From NCBI GenBank assembly GCA_030435675.1, contig CM059623.1, forward strand, positions 2,444,012-2,508,011: a DNA stretch of 64,000 bases, in the 5' to 3' direction. Below, in pieces: positions 46,320 through 56,605 of this stretch (position 1 is the stretch's first letter; every line of letters starts with the position of its first letter). The translations under genes and the position numbers were made by a program. This stretch comes from Steinernema hermaphroditum. Its lineage: Eukaryota > Nematoda > Chromadorea > Rhabditida > Steinernematidae. Below the pieces are notes generated by a model that was given only the letters and a program-made list of their open reading frames with translations, searched no databases and had not been told where the DNA came from.

Positions 46320-49300
46320 TTAGGACTTTTTGATTTTTCGGAAGAGGAGAATCTCCGAGCCGGAGAGGACGCCGAGACGGCCGCCTTTGACGATCTTGGA
46401 GACCGTTCCGGCGAGGAACGTCTTGTTGAAGGCGTGGAAGCCGCGGGGAAGGATGCGCGCCGCCTGCGCCGCCATCACGAGATAGTTGACCAGTTTCGAG
46501 CTGAAAAGGGTGGAGTTTAGAGGGGGTGATCGATGGGTTGCTGTGTCAAGGCTAAATCGGAATTAATTGGACAGGAACTGGTATTGTGCGTTGTGTCCTT
46601 GGGGAGATTAGATATCGTGGAAATGGCAACTTTTTGTGGGGATAATCTCTGTGTTTTAACGTAGTTCTATCCCTTGTTGGTTCTTCCGAAATAAGTGAAT
46701 TTCGACAAATTTACGAAAAAGTGCTTCTTACCTAGATCTTTACCTAGATCATGACTTTTGATGACCACTCACGGCTGTCAGAAGTCATCCATTGGTTCAC
46801 AAAATGCCGAAAATGGCCAATAAATTGGATCAAGATTTACAATTTTCTCGATCTCTATCTCATGTATTAGAAAATCCTATTCCTAAATCCATAATCCTAA
46901 AATCCATAATCAAATCTTATGTTAAAGGTTACACTAAACTTGGTTACTTTTAACGTATATTCACCAAAGGATATTCGCTATTATTGTTCCGTTTTTAAAT
47001 TTAATAAATTTAATACATAGACGCGGTTCCACAACAAAACCATTTAGTTATTTGATGAAATAACCATCTGCAGACAATTGGTATCGCTTTCATCTTTTGC
47101 ACTTTCACTTACAAGGGAACCTCCGCCTCAGATCGAGCTGAAGATTGGCACATTGGTAAGCCAGATTGGTAAGAACGTCAAGCTCGTCAAACACCGAACC
47201 ATGTAAACACCCTTCGGAAGTTGCATCTTTTCGTTTTAGTAAAACCAGACAACAGAGATTGGCCAAACATCGGTGGCCAAGTTTCAGCTCGATCTGGACA
47301 CTTCGGATCCGTTTGTCGCCGGACATTTTCGACTGGACTTTTTACAGTCGACTTCCTTCTCTGTCTTATTCACCTAGACACTTATGCATCAAATTAAGTG
47401 ATTTTGTTGACCTTTACTCGAAGATTGTATATAAAAACGTTCCTTGTAAAAAGATATAATCCGGAAAGTACTGTAATTACGGATCTTCAAACGTAGAGGC
47501 TTGTAAATCCGTTCTTAAAGCCATTGGCATCTCCTTTGTACATTCTTCAAAACCTATTTTTGTTTCAATAAGCTAGCATTTTGATTTAGACTACTCAATC
47601 CATTTCTGTGCTTTCCTTGTACTTCAAATCTTGAAAAAACGACTCACTTGATCAACCACATGAACAGCGAACTGCTGGAGAAGCAATAATAATACGGCTT
47701 TCCGGTCTCCTTCTCCAAGTCCACCGCCTCGATCAGTTCGAGGCCCTCCAGCCTGGCGCACTCGATCATCTCGCTTCGGCTGTGGAGAGTGGGCATTCCA
47801 CAAGCGTACTCCAAGCCCTCGACGATCTTGCAGTGCTCCTTGTTGTTCTCGTCGAAATGGTCGGTCTTGAGAAGATCGTAGACGAGGAAGAGGCCGTCAT
47901 CCTTGAGCACCCGAGAGATCTCCTTCAGTACAGGGCGCAGATTCACGAAGTACTTTAAAGCATAGACAGCGTAAGCCGAGTCGTAGGAGCCGTTTTCGAA
48001 GGGCATCGAGTGGCAGTCGGCTTCTACGAGGCTGCACCTGGGATAGGAGCTTATGTCTTTTAGTTGCTCGTTGCCGATCTCGACCTGGAAGACAGACATG
48101 AAGGAAGTGAGTTTCCACTTATCTTCAGTCAATGAAGCAGAAAGGAACAATACTTGTGATCAAAACAAAAAAATTCTTCCGATGCCGGGAATCGAACCCG
48201 GGCCTTGCGGGTGAGAGCCGCAAATCCTAACCACTAGACCACATCGGACATTGCGAAACGACGTTCTGCTGTTGTACACGACCTCACTTTCTATGTCGTC
48301 TCTCGTATTCGAGAAAATCGTGTTTTAAGGATTATATTTGAGTTGTTTTCGCTCAAGAATCAAAATCCGTATTTCCCAATATGCACAAAATGCATAATCT
48401 AAATGGAATCCGTGTTTTTCTGTCACTTTCTAATGTTCGCCCTTTGACCGGAGAAGCATAAACATAGAAAAACATGCCCGATACTTCCCAGCTTTTGAAC
48501 CCTATTGAGCTTAAGGAACTCACTTCATTTGGTGCAATAGTGACACCAGTAAGAGTCGCTCCAGTGTACGACAGATCCTTTATAACACCTCCAATACCAC
48601 ATCCGATGTCCACACAGCTCTTTCCGCTCGACAACTTCAGACACTCCCCAATGCGGCGATGCAAGTACACAAGGGCGTCCTCTAGCTTCCGGTGATTTGG
48701 CCTCGGCGGCACAAAGTGGAAGTTCCCATTGAAGTACTCGTCGATGACCGTCGACATCACCGAATAGTAGTGCGCCGTCACCTTGGAGTGATCGGACTGC
48801 TGCCGGGCCTCCGCATAGAGGCGCGCATGTTCCTTCTCGAAAGACACCTGAAAATGAGCGGAATAACGGCGAAGGAGGACTAGGAGACGACGTCGTCGTC
48901 GGCGTGAAAACGAGAATGGGAGCGCGTTGTCGCCAACAGCGACGCGCTGGTTGTAACGTGCGTGTTGGAGGGCGACGCCGCGTGCACGCATAATAAGCGT
49001 GCACGCCGGCGATTGGATCGATTTCGAGTTCGGCTTGCACAGTAAACAAGGTGGAAAATGGGAAAAAACATAGGGAGCAACCGGATTTGAACCGGTGACC
49101 TCTCGATCTGCAGTCGAATGTTGTGCCATTGAGCTATGCCCTCACCTTGGCCGTTCTCTCCTTTTTCTATTATCAGTCAAAACTCTAATTATTCGTCTGT
49201 TCTTCAATCGAAATTAAAACTGTGTGATAGTATCTTTCGTCGAATTTGAAGGGACGGAGACTTGGCTGTCCCATCTTCTAGATGTTTTCTGATAATTTGA

Positions 49301-50075
49301 TGAAGGTGGAAGAAGAAGAGTTCAAAGGGACACACGTTGTTTCTAAGATTCCTGATGTAGGGCCTAGGGATGCACCGGAACCGGAATCGGGTGCATCCCT
49401 AGTAGGGCCCACTCTATGCTAACCTCCACCTAATAAAGGGACACTAACAAGGGAAGCACTCCAAGTGATCGTTGCAGATCGAAATGAACTGTGGTGTAAC
49501 GGACAGAGGAGATCTTAGGAAGATGAGCACACACAAAACGCATGGCCCATATGCAGAGTGGCTACCATAAACAGGCCCCCGAAATACGAAACATAACGCC
49601 AGTGAAGACTAGTACGTTTAAATTATCAATGGGCAATGCGTCTGTGTGGTCGAGTGGTAGTGCTCTGAGACGCCAGTATACGGTCTCGGGTTCGACCCCA
49701 GAGAGATTCTTCTTTTTTTTCAAGCTCAGGATACAAAGAATTCACACTTAAAATGTGGGTTGGTTTGTCGGATATTACTCATCTGTATAGATTCTTTGTC
49801 AAATTGTCGAGCAAAATAAAGCCTAGGAACCAATGAGTTCGCGTCTGCGTCCGCCCATCCTGATTATAGATAACAGCAACGAAGACCATATGATTTTTGG
49901 CTTGAAAATTAGAGCAAAATCATCTCTAGTTTCATTTTAATACCGTACATGGCACCCTATTTATCGCTACCTATCATGATATTCTCAGAGATGAAGCTCA
50001 CTCGAAACTCACCAAATCGTTCCGCCGGAACTTGACCAGCATCTTGAAGAAGTTGCTCGTCAGATCGATCGACAT
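46320..50075 (-). CDS. strm-1: STRM-1-like sterol methyltransferase, 334 aa
   Basis: Four exons: 50075-50013, 48847-48524, 48084-47648 and 46500-46320; phases agree. Motif I of SAM methyltransferases is VDIGCGIGG in exon 2. It is followed by GVTIAPNE|VEIGNEQ across the exon 2/3 splice, then EADCHSMPFEN and LKEISRVLKDDG. This is the SMT/ERG6-like fold of the nematode 4-methylsterol enzyme. In C. elegans STRM-1 methylates the sterol A ring and lowers dafachronic acid precursors; that role is inferred here. The short exon 1 (MSIDLTSNFFKML...) lies 1.2 kb upstream and was placed by phase and the N-terminal pattern. Introns carry tRNA-Cys, tRNA-Glu, a 37-bp hAT remnant and a tRNA-like sequence. 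An AATAAA lies near 46290. Confidence 0.82.
46515..47640. other. Long last intron of the sterol methyltransferase gene
   Basis: About 1.1 kb, AT-rich. Short open frames at 47105-47459 have no splice or family support. No tRNA in this intron. Confidence 0.5.
48177..48248 (-). tRNA. tRNA-Glu(CTC), intronic
   Basis: Same 72-nt Glu sequence, in intron 2 of the sterol methyltransferase gene, same strand. Confidence 0.95.
49072..49143 (-). tRNA. tRNA-Cys(GCA), intronic
   Basis: A 72-nt cloverleaf with anticodon GCA in intron 1 of the sterol methyltransferase gene, same strand. The acceptor GAGGGCA/TGCTCCC has one A-C mismatch at the second pair. Confidence 0.9.
49365..49401. mobile_element. 37-bp hAT micro-element
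   Basis: Little more than the two termini: TAGGGATGCACCGGAA... and its inverse ...GGTGCATCCCTA. It is flanked by a perfect 8-bp duplication GTAGGGCC (49357-49364 and 49402-49409). Same family as 16928 and 19954. It lies in intron 1 of the sterol methyltransferase gene. Confidence 0.9.
49638..49712 (+). other. tRNA-like sequence
   Basis: A box TGGTCGAGTGG and B box GGTTCGACCCC are well spaced. A GAGAC/GTCTC stem lies between them, but the acceptor strands do not pair. It is opposite in strand to its host gene. A relic or an unusual tRNA. Confidence 0.45.
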
Positions 50076-50119
50076 TCTCGAATCGGTCGCCAAGCTCCGA
50101 ATGCCTACAAATCGAAGAA

Positions 50120-50785
50120 CCACTCCTTAGGCAGCACGCAGTGCCCTGTATGACCGCTGAAGTGGTGCGCGCCGCCAAGAAATGTAGGTTGGACGCCGAA
50201 AGCGCAGCAGCGTACAAGGTCACAACGCACACTTATCCCGGTCGGTATCTTGACGACAAGGAGGTACATGCTACGCATGACACGTATTTTGACGTCTACA
50301 AGACGCGTTGCAAATATATGTTGCCGATGATTTATGACTCTTTTCGGGTCATCTACGTGAATTCGATGAGTTTGCGTCTGGTTTTTGTGTATAGATGTGG
50401 AATTTTTTCAGAAGAATTTCAGAAGTTGCGAATGCCTATACACAAAGATGAAACGAACAGTCATTTCATACTGTCTAATCTAGAATCAGATTGCATGTCT
50501 ACGAAAGAATACATTCCGCAAAGTCTAGACAGCAGAAGCACCGTTTGCAACTAGACTTCATGTGTCTGCTTGTGTTGTCTACTTGTTCAATGCGTGTTTC
50601 TTCCACTTCTTTTCACATAGACAAGGATAATCTCGAAGTGCCCCAAGCACACCACTTGTAACACACACACCATAATGCCCCAAAGAGAATGCCTGATGCA
50701 TCTTTTTATGTGAGCGAACACCTGAACAATAGACACTTAGGAAAAGTGTAATAACACGTTACATTTGTTAAGCTGCATCGGCAAG
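50120..50785. other. Intergenic, no supported gene
   Basis: A plus-strand frame of 137 codons (50141-50554) begins with an alternative start and has no recognisable motif or splice context; not called. Confidence 0.35.
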
Positions 50786-51436
50786 TTATTCGTCCTCTTC
50801 TTCGTCTTCGATATCCTCCTGACAGATTTCGTAGTCTTCCAATGCCTTGATGTCGTCTTCGAGTTCGTACATTTCGCCCAGCTCCCGTGACAAGTTGATG
50901 CTTAACTAAACGGAAAGAATTGTAATAGACACATAGGATCTAATGTCTACTTCTAGGGAATCGTTGAGCATGTCCTCGGTTTGCTTCTGAAGCTTCGTAA
51001 TGCGGCGCCGATAGACAGTGATTGTGGGGCGAATGCTTGTCAGGTCTTCGATCGTCAGTTTCGGATCCTCGTAGTGGTTTTCAATGCCTGCAATATCCGT
51101 CTGACACCCGATTTCAGACGTGGTGGGAACCTGAAAAGAAAGAGATAAGAGAAATGGTCATGAACCAAGCAATCAACTTACCGCATTCACCTCCTTGTCA
51201 ACCATGTACACGTCTAAGTTCTCTGCATTCTCTTCCGCGTACACATCGAAAAGTTTCGATGACTTTGTCGGCTTGAAAAATGATGTGATCTGCTTGCTTT
51301 TGTTGACATCCACAGCCTTCTTGCTTTCGAACAAACTTGCGGACTTTGAACGTCCGACCTTCGGACCTTGAGGGAGATTCTCCGAATTGGTTTTCACAGG
51401 CACGTTGCGCAGGACGAACGTTTTTCTTGAAGACAT
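50786..51436 (-). CDS. Acidic coiled-coil protein with PIP-like motif, 184 aa
   Basis: Exons are 51436-51182, 51130-50951 and 50905-50786; phases agree. A TTTCAG acceptor lies 22 bp before the ATG. The basic N-terminal half contains SKQITSFFKP, close to a PCNA-interacting box but lacking Gln at its first position. The C-terminal half is a predicted coiled coil (YRRRITKLQKQTEDML...ELGEMYELEDDI) ending in an acidic tail. It lies 148 bp behind the stop of the next upstream gene, so it is probably the second gene of an operon. I cannot name it; a geminin-like or PCNA-clamp partner is possible. Confidence 0.7.
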
Positions 51437-51584
51437 GGCGAAGAGTGACCCGTAGCACCTGAAACATGGGTTAAGAGTACATTTGCTATTCACAAAGCAA
51501 TCCGATATCAATCATGCGATCCAACACAAGAGCAAAGCAAATCACGACAAGAATGATAACAAGAACTTTATATACAGACACTCT

Positions 51585-52666
51585 TTATTTCGACTGGCGT
51601 TCCTTCTCGTTGTCGGTTCGCTGGTGTTCCTTCTCGTTGTCGGCTCGCTGGCGTTCCTTCTCGTTGTCGGCTCGATGGCGTTCCTTCTCGTTGTCAATTT
51701 TCCGTTGCAATTCTTCCTCCCTCTTGTCTCGCAACACACGCAGTTCGGCCGAGCGAGCCTGGGTTTGCTCAAGTTTTTCGCGGATCTAAATACGATAAAT
51801 TTAGTGTTTAAATTTGCGTTCAACCACAACAGCTTTTGGAAACAGTCGTCAAACTCAATCAGTCGTCCCGGCGGCGACAGGCTAAAGTGATCGTTGGAGT
51901 GTTTCAATTGCTCCAAGTCTGTCTAGTAGACAGTAGCACATGATAGCGTTTGCAAAGCCACCAGACACGTTTAGCTGCCTACACGGAAAAGCACGATAAA
52001 ATGAACAGAGCTCGATCACCGTGTGTAGACAACCCGACTGCAAGCGCCATTAACCCCGTTATTATTTCAGACACACCTGTCTTTAAAACCACTTACCATC
52101 CGATTCTCATTTTCCGCTTCTTTGTGCTTGTTCAATTCAGCCTGATAAGCTTGGAACCAGAACAATTCATCTTCCCCCATAGCAGGGAGATCGTCCTCGC
52201 CGTCGACTGGCAAGGGAGGTAGTTCATCATCCTGATGCATTTCGCACCATTTCTCGTAGTCTGTTTCCATGCCGGCCGGAATGACAATGTCTGTCTCGAT
52301 GAAGACATTTTCCTTTTCTGCTAAGCCTTTGATCTGAAATACGAAAATTATATTTTTTCACCTTATTTGTCTCATGTCTATGCCTAACGAACTTGTCTGC
52401 ATTGATAAACTTATACGGTCTATCACTGGCTATTTGAGGTGAGATATGCCTGCAGAATTTTGCACTTCCAACCACGAAATGCCAATGAATAACTCAAATA
52501 CAATCAACATATTTTGGCAGCTTTTTCACAAACATGTCAAAGTGAACAAACTTACATCGGTCCCAGTAGTGACGGAAGTTAAGCGCTTCAGTTGGCGCTC
52601 TAGCTTTCGCGACCCAGCATTTTCGTCAAACACCTCCTTCTGTTTTGATGTGCCTGCCGAAGACAT
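51585..52666 (-). CDS. Geminin-like coiled-coil protein, 182 aa
   Basis: Exons are 52666-52556, 52333-52097 and 51785-51585; phases agree and a TTTCAG acceptor abuts the ATG. A basic start (SRKLERQLKRL) and an acidic Pro-containing middle (DDELPPLPVDGEDD) lead to a coiled coil, EDELFWFQAYQAELNKHKEA and onward. That resembles the geminin dimerisation helix (YWK...R..AL.EAL.EN). The size is also near that of geminin. The tail is a nine-residue repeat (DNEKERQRA) encoded by a 27-bp tandem repeat. An AAATAAA overlaps the stop codon. If correct it would restrain replication licensing through CDT1; this is tentative. Confidence 0.6.
51599..51696 (-). repeat. 27-bp coding tandem repeat, about 3.6 units
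   Basis: The unit on the plus strand reads TTCCTTCTCGTTGTCGG followed by TTCGCTGG(T/C)G-like bases. It encodes the DNEKERQRA repeats at the C-terminus of the geminin-like protein. Confidence 0.9.
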
Positions 52667-52671
52667 CTGAA

Positions 52672-53355
52672 ATGTACGAAACAAAAGGTAAGAAACGTCA
52701 CAGACCGCGCAGACACATTCGCACAAATCCGCAGCGCGACATCTCCCTCCAAATCTCTGTTTTCCACACGAGAGCGCGCGCGAGAACACGCGCGAGGGGC
52801 TACAATTGGAACTCTCGATCGTTGCAAATTGCGCGCGTTATTTGTGATTGCGGCCTTCAGAGGTCGGAAATGTCCCACACGCAGTGCAAAAAAAGGCGCG
52901 AAAAACCCGTTTCGAAGTACAGCCGCGAACACGTCAACTGTGGTGCGCTCTTTCGAACGGTCATGTTTGTGATCGCTTACGGGAAATCGATATTGTTGTG
53001 TGTCTTTCAATAGTTTTTCGTGTAGTTCTTGCGAAGAAGACTCGTTTCCCATTAGGGGAAGTCTGGAGTCTAGACTGAGCGTGGAAATAGACAAATTGCA
53101 GTCTGTATCTTTTGCAAACAACAAAAGGTCTGTAGACGTTGTTTCCGAATAGACTGTCTGGATTGCATTTGGATTAATCATTTATGACCTGGAGAAACGG
53201 TTGTTCTTCCGAGACAGGCACATTGCAGACAGCCGTCGATTTGAAACTAACCGTTGGCGCACATCTCGAGTCTTTCTGTCGTTTGAAATGTTCTCTTTCG
53301 CGCCCATTCCTTCGCGCTACGATTTGTTTAACCCCATTCTGACCGCTCATTTTCA
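52672..53355. other. Divergent promoter region
   Basis: Lies between the geminin-like gene (-) and the SANTA gene (+). It includes a CG/GC-alternating patch near 52770-52830. Overlapping short frames on both strands have no support. Confidence 0.45.
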
Positions 53356-53378
53356 GGCGTTCGCCCTTGCGAATAGCC

Positions 53379-54497
53379 ATGGGTAAAGAGGTTATACTAC
53401 GATACTGGTCGCCTGTGGTAAGTCATGTGCTTCCAAATTCCTTCAAGACAACGCTGGTTTCAGGTGAGTCGCTCGCCATTTCAAGTTAAAGTAGAAGGCT
53501 TTCTCGTGGACACGAAGACGTTGTTCTCGGAGAAGAAGAAGCTATACAGGAGCTCGGCGATCGTTGAGGCTATTGGCCCACGTGAACTGGCTTCAAAGCA
53601 CGGAACTGTTTACGTACTCGATGGTCCGGCCGATTTGCGTAGGTGCCAGTCCATTGGCATGCCAGAACCACTCGTCGAACAGTTTGAAATGGGCTTTCCG
53701 AAGAAATACGAGGAGCTGTTAAAGGAATGGATATATCCTAAGTAGGTTCATTGATTAGGTGTCAAAAAAATTTTATTTTTGAAGCGGCGCATCAATGTAA
53801 AGTAAAAAAAACGATAGGCGCTTGTGTAAGGATGCGTTGATTAGCTCGAAGGGGGAAGCCCACCAGCTTCAACCCCAATGAATGTCTAAAATGAAAATAT
53901 TGTCTAGTAGACGCACTTTTGCAAATTTCACTTTTCCATTTGCGGAATGCACTGAACCGGTTGTAAGACTGAAATATTACACTGTCTACGTCGCTGTAAA
54001 GTCTGCATATTTCAGACCAAAACAGCCGGAAGTCAGGGACATGAACTACACCGTTGAAGAGCCAGACGAAGACGATGATGTACGACAGTAGGCGAAACTT
54101 GTAATGTGTCTTTTCTACGGTTATTATTTTCAGCAATAACCATAACCACGCTGCGAAGAAGAAGCACCAGAGCTCTACCGTATTCCAACGCATAAGCGTT
54201 AGTGACATGGCGGCTGCAGGACCAAGTCACGAGAGAAAAAATAATGCAAGAGATTGGTCCGATCGACAGAATATCCAATCGCCAATGGGAGGTTATAGCT
54301 GGAACGACGATTATAATAACTGTAACCAAAGTATGCCGAAGGTGCATCAAAGCTCTACTCCATTCCGGCACATCAGTGTCAGCCAGATGACTGCTGCAGG
54401 GCGAAGCCATGACAAGAGAAACAGTATTAGAAATTGGTTCGACCAGGAGAATATCCACTCGCCAATCAGAAGCGATGGCTGGAGCGACGATGAATAG
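53379..54497 (+). CDS. SANTA-domain protein (KNL-2/Mis18BP1-like), 250 aa
   Basis: Exons are 53379-53417, 53464-53741, 54016-54087 and 54134-54497; phases agree. A TTTCAG acceptor lies 22 bp before the ATG. Residues about 8-100 match the SANTA pattern: W.P..VKVEGFLVDT, YRSSAIVEAIGPREL.SK.G.VYVLDGP and F..GFP..YEELLKEW. The rest is acidic, then contains two related about 50-residue repeats (HQSST.F..ISVS.M.AAG.SH...N..R.W and again). SANTA proteins such as KNL-2 load the centromeric histone, together with a Myb domain that is absent here. Without the GTAGGT splice, exon 2 would stop after WIYPK. Confidence 0.75.
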
Positions 54498-54895
54498 CTC
54501 GCCCGTTGCATCCCACGTTAAAGTTTGTTTACCATAAGTTGTCACCGTAAATAAATAATCATGATCCTGCTTTAAGGTTTTCTATGTAGTACGCATGAGG
54601 GTTCTTTTGTTTGCCCCACAGTCTGAGCTGATTAGATTAACTCTCTTCTCAAAGTTGCATTTTGCTCGTCTATCAGACAAGGGACATGTCATGCGTCTAA
54701 ACATCTTTGCAGACAGAGTATGCCTGACACTGATTGAGTACCCTTACTTGGGTACCCTCGGCCTTATTTTGTGTTTAGCAGCCGCTCGAAGCGGTTGACG
54801 GTGAATAGAACGCTCACGATATGCACCGCTAAAGCAATAAGATTGTGCAATTTCATCGACGTAAAACAATAAGAATTAACTTCCAAATTATAGCA

Positions 54896-55711
54896 TTATT
54901 CACGTGCACAGAATTCGAAGAATGGTTTCAAAATTCTAATAACACGCTTTTTAAACTTGTGTCCGAATGCAGACGACTCTCGAGTGGCGTAGTATTCCTC
55001 CGATCCGACAATGTTTCTCAACTCCTCGAGGGTTTCGATCTGTTCTGCCATGCAAACAAGGAGCTCTATCTCACAGGGCGATTGGTTCCACTGGACAAAG
55101 AAGTCCTTCAGTTGAGTTTTCGAGGCTCCTGTAGAATTACGGGAAAGTGTCACACGAGAACTTTGTGACTGAGCAATGTTCTTCATTATAAGCGAGACTG
55201 TTTCCTTCGTTATATCTGAGAAGACCACGAATAGGGAGCTAGGCAATCGATGAGAAGCTATTCTGGAGAAGAGCTGTTCAATTTCGGTTGCGTATCCTCG
55301 GACCGAACGGATTTCGATGTGAGAAAAGTTCCCAGCGATAGCGTTGATTATCGAGCTGCAGTATAGAGGATTCTCAGCCTTCACCAAATAGTTGATCTCA
55401 AGAAGCTGTCTTCGGCGAGTAATCAAAGGTTCGTTTATCGCTGAAAGACACTCTTCCAGGTTGAAAGTGTGCTTCCTTTCATGGGGCATGAATGCGCCCC
55501 AATTGGACATCCGAATTTCTTTGTAATCAGTTGTCGAAGGGTCGGAGTTCTCCAGAGTCATTTCTCGACTGAACACGTCGATAAGGACGTGAGCGTCAGT
55601 TCTTGTTGGGATTGGAGCCATACTCCAATAGCCTGCGAGCTCCCTTGTTTCATGGCATTCGGTGAGAAGGGCGATGATTTCGTCGATAGCCGCGAATGGA
55701 ATGAACTGCAT
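54896..55711 (-). CDS. F-box-like nematode family protein, 271 aa
   Basis: A single exon starting MQFIPFAAIDEIIALL, the typical short F-box-like opening of expanded nematode families. No catalytic motif is seen. The C-terminal half contains repeated hydrophobic/F...W patterns (DFFVQWNQSPCEIELLVC). Adaptor function in protein turnover is inferred only from the opening motif. Confidence 0.65.
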   Translation of the reverse strand: MQFIPFAAIDEIIALLTECHETRELAGYWSMAPIPTRTDAHVLIDVFSREMTLENSDPSTTDYKEIRMSNWGAFMPHERKHTFNLEECLSAINEPLITRRRQLLEINYLVKAENPLYCSSIINAIAGNFSHIEIRSVRGYATEIEQLFSRIASHRLPSSLFVVFSDITKETVSLIMKNIAQSQSSRVTLSRNSTGASKTQLKDFFVQWNQSPCEIELLVCMAEQIETLEELRNIVGSEEYYATRESSAFGHKFKKRVIRILKPFFEFCARE

Positions 55712-56516
55712 GGTCGCTTTGGAGCAGCACTGGGACGGCCGAAAAATCGGTGATGAATGGCTGGGGGACGACCCGCGAAGTTTTGGTGTTATCCACGCAG
55801 ATTTTATGAGTTCACACATTAGTCACTTATAATTAGGTGCCGTAAACAGATGCATTTTGCAAGCTATTAACACGGACGCTGTGTTAGGCTGTGTTGCAAT
55901 AAATAGATCTCGAGGAACTGCAATAACAAAAAGAACATCGTTAACATAATGAGGAACTTGATGATAGCTTTATTGTAAGGAAACGTCTCCCGATATTCTT
56001 GAGATTCCATACTCGTTAGCCAACTTTATTGAACTTCGGGCTGAATACCACTTCAACTTCTTTCGATAGCTTCTCGAACAGCTGGAGTTCGCACTGTTTT
56101 CTTTCTGTGTACCTTTCCGGGCCATGTGCTTGACCTGTCCCATGTCCCTGTAGCGATCAGCAACTGGGTTGACCTCATATCGCTCGAATCCTTAAATCGA
56201 AGGCTTTTATGATACCCGGATTCACTGGATTCCGCGTTTAATGTATCCAAATAATGGAAAGTCGATCTTCAGGTGGTACCATTTTTTAGTAAATACCAGC
56301 GAATAAATGAATGATCAATAGGTGCATGTGTAGAATGAAAAGAACTTCCGCATAGAGAATAATTGGCAATTGAACAGGTCTATTTTGCAGGCTATTAACA
56401 CAGGCCATGTTGCAAGAACCAGATCCAGACGAGGTAGTGCAGGAAGCACTGCAAAAACAAAAAACAACATCGTTTAGATAATGAGGGACTTGATTTACAG
56501 TGACGCGCTAAAAAGG
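55712..56516. other. Intergenic with a diverged direct repeat
   Basis: 55853-55970 resembles 56383-56500: both have GC(A/G)AGCTATTAACAC-like starts and an ACATCGTT(A/T)A...ATAATGAGG block. The second copy leads into the promoter of the Cys-rich gene. Confidence 0.55.
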
Positions 56517-56524
56517 TATATAAA
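56517..56524 (+). promoter_or_regulatory. TATA box of the Cys-rich gene
   Basis: TATATAAA, 82 bp before the ATG at 56606, in an otherwise AT-moderate flank. Confidence 0.55.
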
Positions 56525-56605
56525 ACGTTTTTTACCACCTTGTTTGTTCAGTCCATTTAATAGAAGCGCAGTAAAGCGTCCATTTCATCACTTTCCTTCT
56601 TCGGG

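Noticed and set aside
52380..52475. Extra exon (HISPQIASDRPYK...) for the geminin-like gene
   Set aside because: Its phase cannot be joined to exon 1 at the only strong GTAAGT donor; direct joining of exon 1 to 52333 keeps the frame.
52600..53181. 193-codon minus-strand frame across the divergent promoter
   Set aside because: It overlaps the first exon of the geminin-like gene in another frame and includes the promoter; no motif.
53742..53745. SANTA gene ending at the TAG right after WIYPK
   Set aside because: The same bases form a GTAGGT donor used elsewhere in the window, and two downstream exons join in frame with acidic and repeat regions.
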